Shown here piece by piece: positions 1-6,517 of a stretch of 10,452 nt of DNA. The notes under the pieces are model-generated. The model made no database searches and was not told where the DNA came from. It saw nothing but the letters and a program-made list of their open reading frames with translations. Numbering within the stretch: position 1 is the first letter of the stretch; the number at the start of each line of letters is the position of its first letter. The position numbers and the translations under genes were made by a program. The stretch spans positions 1,090,192-1,100,643 of the forward strand of contig NZ_JH164926.1 of the NCBI RefSeq assembly GCF_000226875.1. The letters are read 5' to 3'. Source of the DNA: Neisseria shayeganii 871 (lineage in GTDB: Bacteria > Pseudomonadota > Gammaproteobacteria > Burkholderiales > Neisseriaceae).

Positions 1-49
1 GCCTGTTTTTATGCAACGCCGTCAATACTCAATTCCCAACCTAAAACCT
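1..49. other. left-edge intergenic stretch
   Basis: Short sequence before the first repeat. I see no gene, promoter or terminator in it. Its last five bases (AACCT, 45-49) are a 4/5 match to the AGCCT that follows the repeat at 227-231, so they may be the left half of a decayed target-site duplication. Confidence 0.4.
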
Positions 50-226
50 GAGACCTTTGGAAACCGTCAGATGTGTGGATGCGGTTCAAGGCGTAGCAGC
101 GCAGCGGGCGTGAATGCACAAATTTCCATGGGACAGATATCGATGGCTCGGTAAGCGAGCAAGCAGTATCCCTAGCATAAACGCACACCGCAGAAACGCG
201 CCGCAGATGGGTTTTGCCAAGGTCTG
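50..226 (+). mobile_element. MITE-like element, copy 1 (degenerate long form)
   Basis: About 177 bp of non-coding repeat, related over its length to the copies at 1552-1694 and 8165-8347 and in the same orientation. The left end reads GAGACCTTTGGAAACC and the right end TTTTGCCAAGGTCTG. These are inverted repeats that have diverged more than in the other copies. The shared inner blocks are present: GATGCGGTTCAAGGCGTAGC on the left (78-97) and a CGCAGAAACGCGCCGCAGAT block on the right. Flanks are AACCT (left) and AGCCT (right), an imperfect 5-bp duplication. It ends 7 bp before the stop codon of the minus-strand glycerate kinase gene, so it forms that gene's 3' untranslated region and is the only candidate I see for its transcript end. 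No transposase is encoded. Confidence 0.75.
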
Positions 227-233
227 AGCCTGA

Positions 234-1388
234 TCAAACCGCCGCTTTCCGCCCCTGCTCCCGTCCCAAACGCCACACCGCTGCCACCTGCCTGGCCGTC
301 CGTTCCAACTGCGCCTCCGCCTCCGCCAACACCTCGGCCAAATCCGCCGCCCGCGCCACCGAAGGGAAAACCGCGCAAAACCCGTGCGCCGCCAGCTCCC
401 CCACATCCGGGCCTACGCTGCCGGCCAAGGCAATCACCGGCACACCTTGAGCCTGCGCAGCAGCCAATACGCCCAGCGGCACCTTGCCGAAGGCGGTCTG
501 ACCGTCCATCCGCCCTTCGCCGGTAATCACCAAATCCGCGCCCGCAAACTGCTCGGCCAAGCCGGTGGCGGCCACCATCCAATCGACACCGCGCCGCAAT
601 TCGGCAGCCAACACCGTCCGCAAGCCGAAACCCAAACCGCCGGCCGCCCCGCTGCCTGCCTCCGCGCGGCAATCCGGCAGGCCGCTGGCCGCCAGCACAT
701 CAGCATAATGCGCCAACGCAGCATCCAAGCGCCGCACTTGCGCCGCATCCGCCCCTTTCTGCGGGCCGAACACCGCGCTGGCGCCCAAATCGCCGCACAA
801 AGGATTGTCCACATCACAGGCCGCCACAATTCGGCAGTCCGCCAACTCAGGCAACGCCGCCGAACAGTCGATGGCGGCCAAACCGGCCAAAGCCGCCCCG
901 CCGCGCGGCAGTTCCGCCCCGCTTTGGTCCAACAAACGGAAACCCAAGGCCTGCAGCATACCCGCCCCGCCGTCGTTAGTGGCCGATCCGCCGATGCCGA
1001 GCATGATGCGCCGTACCCCGCGCCGTAAAGCATCGGCCATCATCTGGCCGGTACCGTAGGTGGAAGTGAGCAGCGGATTGCGTTCGGCAGGCGGCACCAA
1101 ATGCAGGCCCGAAGCCTCCGCCATCTCCATCACTGCGGTGCCGTCCGGTAACAGGCCGTAGCGTGCGGTAACCGCTGCACCGAGCGGGCCGTCCACCGCC
1201 ACCGACACCCATTCGCCACCGGCCGACGCCACCACTGCCGCCGCCGTACCCTCTCCCCCGTCCGCCATCGGCACACACACATACGCCGCCCGGGGGAAAA
1301 CCGCGGCAAACCCGCGCCGGATCGCTGCGGCCGCCTGCTTGGCGCTCAGGCTTTCTTTAAATGAGTCGGGCGCAATCACAATCTTCAT
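234..1388 (-). CDS. glycerate kinase (GarK/GlxK type, glycerate 2-kinase)
   Basis: A 384-residue cytoplasmic kinase that phosphorylates D-glycerate with ATP, feeding glycerate from glyoxylate or sugar-acid breakdown into lower glycolysis. Family signatures seen: N-terminal IVIAPDSFKESLSA (residues 3-16), PMADGGEGT (40-48), the glycine-rich GIGGSATNDGGAGM (131-144), ACDVDNPLCG (190-199), FGPQKGA (207-213), GAAGGLGFGL (248-257) and the C-terminal DLVITGEGRMDGQT (285-298). The length fits the roughly 380-residue family 1 enzymes. An upstream in-frame ATG would add 30 residues of unlikely sequence. I start at 1388 because AAGGAG (1395-1400) lies 6 bases ahead and the protein then begins exactly at the conserved motif. 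Family 1 enzymes normally give 2-phosphoglycerate, but the sequence alone does not choose between garK-like and glxK-like naming. It is flanked on both sides by repeat copies and has no clear partner gene in the window. Confidence 0.93.
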   Translation of the reverse strand: MKIVIAPDSFKESLSAKQAAAAIRRGFAAVFPRAAYVCVPMADGGEGTAAAVVASAGGEWVSVAVDGPLGAAVTARYGLLPDGTAVMEMAEASGLHLVPPAERNPLLTSTYGTGQMMADALRRGVRRIMLGIGGSATNDGGAGMLQALGFRLLDQSGAELPRGGAALAGLAAIDCSAALPELADCRIVAACDVDNPLCGDLGASAVFGPQKGADAAQVRRLDAALAHYADVLAASGLPDCRAEAGSGAAGGLGFGLRTVLAAELRRGVDWMVAATGLAEQFAGADLVITGEGRMDGQTAFGKVPLGVLAAAQAQGVPVIALAGSVGPDVGELAAHGFCAVFPSVARAADLAEVLAEAEAQLERTARQVAAVWRLGREQGRKAAV

Positions 1389-1551
1389 CTTCCACTCCTT
1401 TGTCTTAAAGCCTATTCGGCATCTTCTTGCGCCGCAGTTTTCGAGGCCAAAACCGCGGAGGCCAAACGCAACCGCCACAGCAAAGAATCTGAACAGCTTA
1501 TTACGCCTTATGTGCAGCCCACAGGCAGCCGAAACCGCGAAACATCAGCAT
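1389..1551. other. intergenic leader of glycerate kinase
   Basis: First part of a 390-base gene-free gap (1389-1778). The remainder holds MITE copy 2 and the atoE terminator. Apart from the glycerate kinase ribosome binding site I see no convincing gene here. I also could not find a sigma-70 promoter with both boxes on the minus strand, although the gene must be transcribed either from here or from inside the repeat. Confidence 0.5.
1395..1400 (-). promoter_or_regulatory. ribosome binding site of glycerate kinase
   Basis: AAGGAG on the minus strand, 6 bases before the ATG at 1388. It decides the start against the upstream in-frame ATG at 1478. Confidence 0.75.
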
Positions 1552-1694
1552 GAGACCTTTGCAAAACTCCCAGATGTGGATGCAGTTCAAGGCGTAGCAG
1601 CGCAGCGAACGCAGACATATCATACAGATAGGCAAGTGAGCGAGCAGCGCACAACGCAGAAATGCGCCGCAGATGGGAGTTTTGCAAAGGTCTC
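1552..1694 (+). mobile_element. MITE-like element, copy 2 (short form, intact ends)
   Basis: A 143-bp non-coding element with a perfect 21-bp terminal inverted repeat (1552-1572 and 1674-1694) that begins GAGACCTTTGCAAAA. It is flanked directly by the 5-bp duplication AGCAT (1547-1551 and 1695-1699). An alternative reading is ends of TGAGACC/GGTCTCA with a 3-bp GCA duplication. It shares the inner GATGCAGTTCAAGGCGTAGC block (1580-1599) and the CGCAGAAATGCGCCGCAGAT block with the other copies, but it lacks about 40 bp of the middle. The ends resemble, from memory, the termini of Neisseria IS5-family elements such as IS1106. A full-length insertion sequence in trans would be the expected source of transposase. 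No ORF of its own. Confidence 0.88.
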
Positions 1695-1741
1695 AGCATC
1701 TGAAAGGGGGCAGCGTCCCGTCGGCATTGCCGGACAACAAA

Positions 1742-1774
1742 AACGGCTGCCGTTTGTCTGTCACGGCAGCCGTT
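1742..1774 (-). terminator. intrinsic terminator of the atoE-like gene
   Basis: A perfect 12-bp inverted repeat (AACGGCTGCCGT, 1742-1753; ACGGCAGCCGTT, 1763-1774) with a 9-base loop, just beyond the stop codon at 1779. On the minus strand the stem is followed by TTTTGTTG. The T-tract is on that side only, so it should stop atoE transcripts before they reach MITE copy 2 and the glycerate kinase gene. Confidence 0.85.
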
Positions 1775-1778
1775 GTTA

Positions 1779-3119
1779 TCAGGCAAAAATCAAAAATGCC
1801 GCGGCGATCACCGCACCCGAATACAACAAGGCCATCAGGCAGTAGCCCATCACCGCGCGTGCATCCAAGCCGACAATGCCCAACAGCGGCAAGGCCCAAA
1901 ACGGCTGGATCATATTGGTCCAAGCATCGCCCCACGCCACCGCCATGGCCGACACTTCTGGCGCCACGCCCAAAGCCGCGCCCGCAGGCAGCATAATCGG
2001 GCCCTGCACCGCCCATTGGCCGCCGCCGGAAGGCACAAACACATTCACCAAACCTGCGCTCAGGAAAGCCAACAGCGGGAAGGTACGCTCGGTTGAAGCC
2101 GCCACAAAAGATTGGCTGATCATGGCCGCCAACGAGGCACCACCTTCAGGCGCGCTGGTCATCAAGCCCATGATGCCGCCGTAAAACGGAAACAGCAGCA
2201 CAATGCCGGCAATGCCTTTGGCACTGTCTTCCACCGCCCGGCTGTAGCGCTCGGGGGTGCCGTGTGCCAGCAAGCCGACAAACAGGAACAGGCCGATGAC
2301 CACGTTCAGCGCCAAATTGAAGCCGGCCTGACTGAAATGCCCGTACAGATACACCGCACCCATCGCCACCAACAGCCAAGCCATCAGGCGGCTGTCGTCC
2401 CATTTTTGGGCGGGCGTGTCCAAAGGCGGCAGCGGCGGCTCCGGCTCGGCCAATTTGGCCGGATCGGCCACCACCGGCTGGGCCGGCATCATCAACATAT
2501 TGAGCAACGGCAAGCCGACAAACAGCGCCAGCACGATAAACAGATTCAGGGGCGAAAACAGGGTTTGCGCCACCGGAATCGCCGCTTCCACCGTGCCGCC
2601 GCTGATTTTGGCCAGATCAGGGCCGTCGGTGGCCAGCGCCAGCGGAATCGAGCCGGATAAGCCGCCGTGCCACACCAAAAAGCCCGAATAGGCAGCCGCC
2701 ACCAGCAGCGGATAATCCACCCCTTTCACTTGGCGGGCCAAAGCTTTGGCAAACACCGCGCCCACAATCAGGCCGAAGCCCCAGTTTAACCAGCAGCCGA
2801 CCAAGGCCACCAACGTCACGGCAAACACCGCCGCCTTCGGGCTTTGGATTCTGCCGGCCAGCCGGTCCAGCTGGCGGCCGACAAACGGCGCCTTGGCCAG
2901 CACATGGCCGGTGACCAGAATCAGCGCCATCTGCATGGAAAAGCCCAACAAAGACCACAGGCCTTTGCCCCAAGAGCCGGCCGCCGCCAACAGGTCTTGG
3001 CCGGTCAGCGCCACCGCCGCGGCATACACCACCAGCGTCAGCAGAATACAAAAAACAAACGGCGAGGGCAGCCATTGCTGCACCAAGCGCACGCTCAATA
3101 AAGTCAGTTGGCGGAACAT
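1779..3119 (-). CDS. atoE: short-chain fatty acid transporter, AtoE family
   Basis: A 446-residue inner-membrane protein of the AtoE family (E. coli AtoE is about 440 residues), which takes up short-chain fatty acids such as butyrate or acetoacetate. It is almost entirely hydrophobic helices, broken by a hydrophilic, proline-rich central loop at about residues 213-245 that probably faces the cytoplasm. Conserved-looking stretches include WLNWGFGLIVGA (110-121), the WHGGLSGSIPL region (150-160), and VFVPSGGGQWAVQGPIML (360-377), which I recognise from the family. The ATG at 3119 is preceded by AAGGAG (3130-3135) with a rather long 10-base gap. No acyl-CoA transferase or thiolase gene lies next to it, unlike the E. 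coli ato operon, so the substrate is inferred from the family only. Confidence 0.88.
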   Translation of the reverse strand: MFRQLTLLSVRLVQQWLPSPFVFCILLTLVVYAAAVALTGQDLLAAAGSWGKGLWSLLGFSMQMALILVTGHVLAKAPFVGRQLDRLAGRIQSPKAAVFAVTLVALVGCWLNWGFGLIVGAVFAKALARQVKGVDYPLLVAAAYSGFLVWHGGLSGSIPLALATDGPDLAKISGGTVEAAIPVAQTLFSPLNLFIVLALFVGLPLLNMLMMPAQPVVADPAKLAEPEPPLPPLDTPAQKWDDSRLMAWLLVAMGAVYLYGHFSQAGFNLALNVVIGLFLFVGLLAHGTPERYSRAVEDSAKGIAGIVLLFPFYGGIMGLMTSAPEGGASLAAMISQSFVAASTERTFPLLAFLSAGLVNVFVPSGGGQWAVQGPIMLPAGAALGVAPEVSAMAVAWGDAWTNMIQPFWALPLLGIVGLDARAVMGYCLMALLYSGAVIAAAFLIFA

Positions 3120-3201
3120 CTTTTCTTTTCTCCTTTGCTTCCTGCCCGTTCAAAACAACCGCCCCGGTCGGGAACGGCGCAAACCGTTCAGCTAGCCTGC
3201 T

Positions 3202-3230
3202 GCACGGCAAGGGCTACCTGAAAACCGTGC
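3202..3230. other. hairpin carrying a DNA uptake sequence
   Basis: GCACGG (3202-3207) pairs with CCGTGC (3225-3230). The 17-base loop contains GGGCTACCTGAA (3211-3222), an 11/12 match to the Eikenella uptake sequence with the first A replaced by G. It sits in the divergent atoE/lpxL intergenic region, so it is not an obvious terminator for either gene. Confidence 0.6.
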
Positions 3231-3294
3231 CAAGTTCTGCAAAAATATGCAAAGCGCGGATTATGCCGAAAACCACAAATCCTGGCAAAGCCCT

Positions 3295-3300
3295 TATAAT
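3295..3300 (+). promoter_or_regulatory. candidate -10 box for the lpxL-like gene
   Basis: A perfect TATAAT 40 bases before the start at 3341. No good -35 hexamer is found 16-18 bases upstream, so the promoter would be weak or activator-dependent. The assignment rests on the -10 box and its position. Confidence 0.4.
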
Positions 3301-3340
3301 CGGCCGCTTCCCTTCCTTCTCCTCTTCGCGCCAACCGCCC

Positions 3341-4216
3341 ATGAAAGCCGCCGTTTTCCTGCTTTACCTCCTGCAACTGCTGCCCTTTACCGTGCTGCAG
3401 AAACTGGCCGACGCCGTGGGCACACTGGCCTATTACGCCGTGCGGCCGCGCCGCCGGGTAGGCGAAACCAATCTACGCCTCTGCTTCCCCGACTGGAGCG
3501 AAGCCGAGCGCCGCCGCCTGCTGAAACGCCACTTCCGCCACATGGCCAAACTGGTGCTGGAATACGGCCTGTATTGGTACGCCCCTGCCGCCAAGCTGAA
3601 ATCGCTGGTGCGCTATCAAGACAAACACCATCTCGACCAAGCCCTGGCTGCCGGTGAAAAAGTGATTCTGCTCTACCCCCACTTCACCGCCTTCGAGCTG
3701 GCCGTTTACGCCCTCAACCAAGACGTGCCGCTGATCAGCATGTATTCGCACCAGAAAAACAAAACCCTGGACGAACAAATCCTCCAAGGCCGCCACCGCT
3801 ACAACAACGTCTTCCTCATCGGCCGCACCGAAGGGCTGCGCGCCATCATCAAGCAGATCAAATCCTCCACCGCTCCCTTCCTCTATCTGCCCGATCAGGA
3901 TTTCGGCCGCAAAGATTCCGTATTTGTCGGCTTTTTCGGCATCCCCACCGCCACCATCGCCGGCCTCAGCCGCATCGCCGCGCTCACCCGCGCCAAAGTC
4001 ATCCCTGCCATCCCCACCCGTGAAGCCGACGGCACGGTCACCCTGCGCTTCTACCCCGCGTGGGCACACTTCCCCTCCGACTCGGCAGAAGCCGACGCCC
4101 AGCGCATGAACGACTTTATCGAAGCGCGCGTGCGCGAACAGCCGGCTCAGTATTTCTGGCTGCACAAACGCTTCAAAACCCGCCCGGAAGGCGAAGCCGA
4201 TCCGTATGCCAAATAA
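3341..4216 (+). CDS. lipid A biosynthesis acyltransferase (LpxL/HtrB family)
   Basis: A 291-residue inner-membrane acyltransferase that adds a secondary acyl chain from acyl-ACP to lipid A during lipopolysaccharide or lipooligosaccharide synthesis. It has one N-terminal hydrophobic segment (about residues 4-17), the family feature GETNLRLCFPDWS (41-53), and the catalytic HX4E motif in PHFTAFE (H114, E119). Further family features are GRTEGLRAIIKQI-like and LPDQDFG stretches. The length matches LpxL/LpxM enzymes (about 290-310). An upstream ATG at 3227 is in frame, but it would put the TATAAT box inside the gene and add 38 unrelated residues. The ATG at 3341 gives the normal family N-terminus, although no clear Shine-Dalgarno precedes it. 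Neisseria carry two paralogues (lpxL1, lpxL2), and I cannot tell from this sequence which one this is or which chain it transfers. Confidence 0.9.
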   Translation: MKAAVFLLYLLQLLPFTVLQKLADAVGTLAYYAVRPRRRVGETNLRLCFPDWSEAERRRLLKRHFRHMAKLVLEYGLYWYAPAAKLKSLVRYQDKHHLDQALAAGEKVILLYPHFTAFELAVYALNQDVPLISMYSHQKNKTLDEQILQGRHRYNNVFLIGRTEGLRAIIKQIKSSTAPFLYLPDQDFGRKDSVFVGFFGIPTATIAGLSRIAALTRAKVIPAIPTREADGTVTLRFYPAWAHFPSDSAEADAQRMNDFIEARVREQPAQYFWLHKRFKTRPEGEADPYAK

Positions 4217-4335
4217 ACCGCCACCTACCCACCACCGTCGTTTTGCAGCCGCAACAAAACTTTACAGATTCCACCGCCTGGCACCAAACCGCCCGCAATT
4301 CAGCCCACCGTTCCTGTTTTCAAAAACAAATCATA

Positions 4336-4347
4336 AGGCTACCTGAA
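4336..4347 (+). repeat. DNA uptake sequence AGGCTACCTGAA (AG-eikDUS)
   Basis: Perfect 12/12 match to the Eikenella dialect of the Neisseriaceae uptake sequence. It is followed by AGCC, so that GGCT and AGCC can pair around it. It lies in the lpxL-dusB intergenic region, upstream of the dusB promoter. Its role is recognition of related DNA during natural transformation. Confidence 0.9.
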
Positions 4348-4365
4348 AGCCAAACTTGTCAATAC

Positions 4366-4395
4366 TTGGCGGCAGCTGCCTAAAAACCGTACAAT
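4366..4395 (+). promoter_or_regulatory. predicted sigma-70 promoter of dusB-fis
   Basis: TTGGCG (4366-4371, 4/6 to the -35 consensus) and TACAAT (4390-4395, 5/6 to the -10) with an 18-base spacer, about 30 bases before the dusB start. In many proteobacteria fis is transcribed only from the promoter ahead of dusB, which fits this position. Confidence 0.55.
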
Positions 4396-4425
4396 CTGCT
4401 CTTCGTCTTTACCTTATCCCACACC

Positions 4426-5424
4426 ATGCAAATCGGCCCCTACACCGCCGCCCCCGCCGTGGCGCTGGCGCCGATGGCCGGCATCACCGACAAACCCTTC
4501 CGCATTCTCGCCCGCCGTTTCGGCGCCGGCTGGGCAGTGGGCGAAATGATGACCAGCGACCCCGGCCTCCAGCACACCCGCAAAACCCTGAGCCGGGCCG
4601 ACCACAGCGGCGAGCCGGGCACCATTGCGGTGCAGATTGCCGGCAGCGATCCCGCCCAACTGGCCGAAGCCGCCCGCCTCAACGTGGCGCGCGGAGCGCA
4701 GGTGATCGACATCAATATGGGCTGTCCGGCGAAAAAAGTGTGCAATGTGGCCGCCGGCAGCGCCCTGCTGCAAAACGAAGCGTTGGTGGCCGACATCCTG
4801 CACGCCGTGGTGGAAGCGGTGGACGTGCCGGTTACCCTGAAAACCCGTTTGGGCTGGAACGACGACAACCGCAACATCCGCACCGTCGCCCGCCTGGCCG
4901 AAGACGCCGGCATCGCCGCCCTGGCCGTGCACGGCCGCACGCGCACGCAGATGTACAAAGGCCAAGCCGAATACGGGCTGATTGCCGAAGTCAAGCGCGA
5001 CATCGGCATTCCGCTGTGGGTCAACGGCGACATCGACAGCCCGCAGAAAGCCGCCCGCGTGCTGGCCGAAACCGGCGCCGACGGCGTGATGATCGGCCGC
5101 GCCGCCCAAGGCCAGCCCTGGCTGTTTGCCGATGTGGCGCATTATCTGGCCCACGGCAGCCTGCCGCCGCCGCTGCCCTTTCAGGTAGCCTGCGACACCC
5201 TGCTCGGCCACCTGCAGGCCATGTATGCCTTTTACGGCGACACCGCCGGCCTGCGCATCGCCCGCAAGCACATCGGCTGGTATCTGGCCGCCCTGCCGCA
5301 AGGAGAAACCGCCCGCCGCCACATCAACACGCTGGACAGCGAGGCGGCACAATACCGGGCCGTGGCCGACTTCCTCGGCCGTACCGCCCTCGAATACTGG
5401 CCCTGCGCCTGGCGCACGGCCTAA
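4426..5424 (+). CDS. dusB: tRNA-dihydrouridine synthase B
   Basis: A 332-residue FMN- and NADPH-dependent enzyme that reduces a specific uridine in tRNA to dihydrouridine. The TIM-barrel signatures are all present: APMAGITDKPFR (15-26), the active-site loop NMGCPAKKVCN (97-107) with the proton-donor cysteine C100, LKTRLGW (138-144), VHGRTR (168-173), VNGDI (199-203) and GVMIGRAAQGQPW (220-232), which binds the FMN phosphate. The length fits DusB (about 320-330). The subtype is chosen because fis follows 28 bases downstream, the classical dusB-fis operon. The ATG at 4426 lacks a clear Shine-Dalgarno, but the N-terminus aligns with the family. A perfect DNA uptake sequence lies inside the coding region at 5180-5191. 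Confidence 0.94.
   Translation: MQIGPYTAAPAVALAPMAGITDKPFRILARRFGAGWAVGEMMTSDPGLQHTRKTLSRADHSGEPGTIAVQIAGSDPAQLAEAARLNVARGAQVIDINMGCPAKKVCNVAAGSALLQNEALVADILHAVVEAVDVPVTLKTRLGWNDDNRNIRTVARLAEDAGIAALAVHGRTRTQMYKGQAEYGLIAEVKRDIGIPLWVNGDIDSPQKAARVLAETGADGVMIGRAAQGQPWLFADVAHYLAHGSLPPPLPFQVACDTLLGHLQAMYAFYGDTAGLRIARKHIGWYLAALPQGETARRHINTLDSEAAQYRAVADFLGRTALEYWPCAWRTA
5180..5191 (-). repeat. DNA uptake sequence inside dusB
   Basis: TTCAGGTAGCCT on the plus strand, the complement of AGGCTACCTGAA, 12/12. It is read as part of the codons for FQVAC in the C-terminal helical domain of DusB. Confidence 0.88.
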
Positions 5425-5452
5425 AACCGTCTACAAAAAAGAACCGGACACC

Positions 5453-5692
5453 ATGAGCCAGAATCACGACATCGCCCACTGCATCGAACACAATCTCAAG
5501 CGCTACTTCGCCCACCTAGACGGCGAACCGGCCCACGATGTGTACCGGCTCGTTTTGAACCAAGTGGAACCGCCGCTGCTGCGCTGCGTGATGGCGCAAT
5601 GCGGCGGCAACCAAAGCAAGGCGGCCGCCATGTTGGGCCTGAACCGCAACACCCTGCGCAAAAAGCTGCTGGAGCACGGCCTGCTGGATTAA
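5453..5692 (+). CDS. fis: Fis-family nucleoid-associated DNA-binding protein
   Basis: A 79-residue protein matching the Fis family. The C-terminal helix-turn-helix (about residues 54-73, QSKAAAMLGLNRNTLRKKL) is very like that of E. coli Fis, followed by LEHGLLD. The N-terminal part (HCIEHNLKRYFAHLDG) corresponds to the dimerisation region. It is shorter than the 98-residue enterobacterial Fis, mainly at the N-terminus, where the beta-hairpin arm is reduced or absent. Short Fis proteins of this kind are usual outside the gammaproteobacteria. Fis bends DNA and regulates rRNA promoters, recombination and chromosome architecture. Start at 5453, 28 bases after the dusB stop with no promoter between, so it is probably co-transcribed with dusB. 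A weak GGA lies upstream. Confidence 0.93.
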   Translation: MSQNHDIAHCIEHNLKRYFAHLDGEPAHDVYRLVLNQVEPPLLRCVMAQCGGNQSKAAAMLGLNRNTLRKKLLEHGLLD

Positions 5693-5728
5693 AACCCGAC
5701 CGAGCTTCCACGCCAACACCGCCGCAAA

Positions 5729-6151
5729 ATGAAAAAAACCATATTCTGCCTGCTACTGGCCGCCGGTACCGCCCACGCCGAGATTTCATTCGTCAAACCG
5801 ATGACGGAAAACGAATGCCGCCAAGTGCTGCGCGATGCGGCCGACATGTATTACGACAGCCGCTACTGCGAAACCGAATCCAACGAGCAAACGCGGCAGC
5901 ACGCCATCATTGCCTGGTATGCCCTCGGCGAACTCAACAGCCGCATCAGCAATGAAGAATTCAACCGCTGCCCCGATCTGCGTTTGCGGGGCGCGGAAAA
6001 AGACGCCTTCCTCGCGTCCTACCCCAAATCGCACGACGCGGCCGAAACCGCCCGTTTCTGCACGCCCGGCAACCGTGCCCGCATTGCCCCGCTTTACCCA
6101 CGCTACCTCCCGCTGCTCAAAGAGCTGGAACAGGTGCGCCGGCAACGCTGA
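5729..6151 (+). CDS. hypothetical exported protein (four-cysteine)
   Basis: I do not recognise this 140-residue protein. It begins with a typical Sec signal peptide: MKK, a hydrophobic core, then TAHA with predicted cleavage after residue 17 (AHA|EI). There is no lipobox at that site, so it should be released to the periplasm rather than anchored. The mature part is about 123 residues, charged and mostly helix-like, with four cysteines (C30, C47, C81, C111) that could form two disulfides in the periplasm. It has no membrane segment after the signal. It starts 36 bases after fis with only a poor ribosome binding site, and could be transcribed from the dusB promoter. An internal WYALGEL stretch and the helical character leave open a lysozyme-inhibitor-like or UmoD/LprI-like small periplasmic protein, but I have no firm motif. 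Confidence 0.75.
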   Translation: MKKTIFCLLLAAGTAHAEISFVKPMTENECRQVLRDAADMYYDSRYCETESNEQTRQHAIIAWYALGELNSRISNEEFNRCPDLRLRGAEKDAFLASYPKSHDAAETARFCTPGNRARIAPLYPRYLPLLKELEQVRRQR

Positions 6152-6203
6152 GCGGCCAAGCGAATACCGCATGGCTTTCATTTCGGTTACGCCCATTCCC
6201 GCT

Positions 6204-6215
6204 TTCAGGTAGCCT
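6204..6215 (-). repeat. DNA uptake sequence (intergenic)
   Basis: TTCAGGTAGCCT on the plus strand, 12/12 to the complement of AGGCTACCTGAA, in the 74-base gap between the exported-protein gene and the next small gene, 10 bases before that gene's ATG. Confidence 0.88.
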
Positions 6216-6225
6216 GCCGCCGCTT

Positions 6226-6507
6226 ATGCAAGACTTTTGGCTGATTCCCACATCGGCGCCGCATTTCAGCGCCGACCAACGCCGGCAGCTGCATCGCGCC
6301 CTGCTGCAGGCCGGATTCGCCTTGGTGTCAGCCGACGACCCGACTATCGGCTGGTACCAACACCTCGAACACATGGAAGCCATGCTGCACCACAACGCCC
6401 TGCACCTGATCGGCCACCGGCCGAAACCGCACGGCCCGACGGCCGCCCTTGCCGATGGCTGGCTGGCCGAATACCCTTTCCTGATGTCAGACCCTTACTT
6501 TCAATAA
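6226..6507 (+). CDS. hypothetical protein, 93 residues, upstream of purH
   Basis: I do not recognise this small cytoplasmic protein (no signal peptide or membrane segment). It begins MQDFWLIPTSAPHFSADQRR and has an aromatic- and histidine-rich middle (WYQHLEHMEAMLHHNALHLIGHRP, about residues 43-66) and a C-terminus ending LMSDPYFQ. Codon use is GC-rich like its neighbours, and its stop (6505-6507) overlaps the purH ribosome binding site, with the purH ATG 10 bases on. This suggests a real gene translated with purH. The ATG at 6226 has no visible Shine-Dalgarno and follows an uptake sequence closely, so the start is uncertain. The next in-frame ATGs (about residues 50 and 53) would leave too little protein. 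The histidine cluster could bind a metal, but no known motif supports this. Confidence 0.7.
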   Translation: MQDFWLIPTSAPHFSADQRRQLHRALLQAGFALVSADDPTIGWYQHLEHMEAMLHHNALHLIGHRPKPHGPTAALADGWLAEYPFLMSDPYFQ

Positions 6508-6511
6508 AGGA
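6506..6511 (+). promoter_or_regulatory. ribosome binding site of purH overlapping the upstream stop
   Basis: AAAGGA, 6 bases before the purH ATG. It includes the last two bases of the stop codon of the preceding gene, an arrangement that favours translational coupling. Confidence 0.7.
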
Positions 6512-6517
6512 ACCCCC

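Noticed and set aside
1608..1650. An outward promoter inside MITE copy 2 (TATGAT on the minus strand)
   Set aside because: The hexamer has no -35 partner at proper spacing, so it is too weak to list.
1508..1786. Short open frames through MITE copy 2 on both strands
   Set aside because: They span repeat ends and a terminator hairpin, and the translated sequences lack any family pattern.
3473..4165. Long minus-strand open frame opposite the lpxL-like gene
   Set aside because: The composition is typical of a GC-rich antisense shadow, and the plus strand encodes a clear acyltransferase with its catalytic motif.
4217..4335. Terminator after the lpxL-like gene
   Set aside because: Only a weak TGTTTT/AAAACA inverted segment is seen, with no GC stem or T-tract, so it is not supported.
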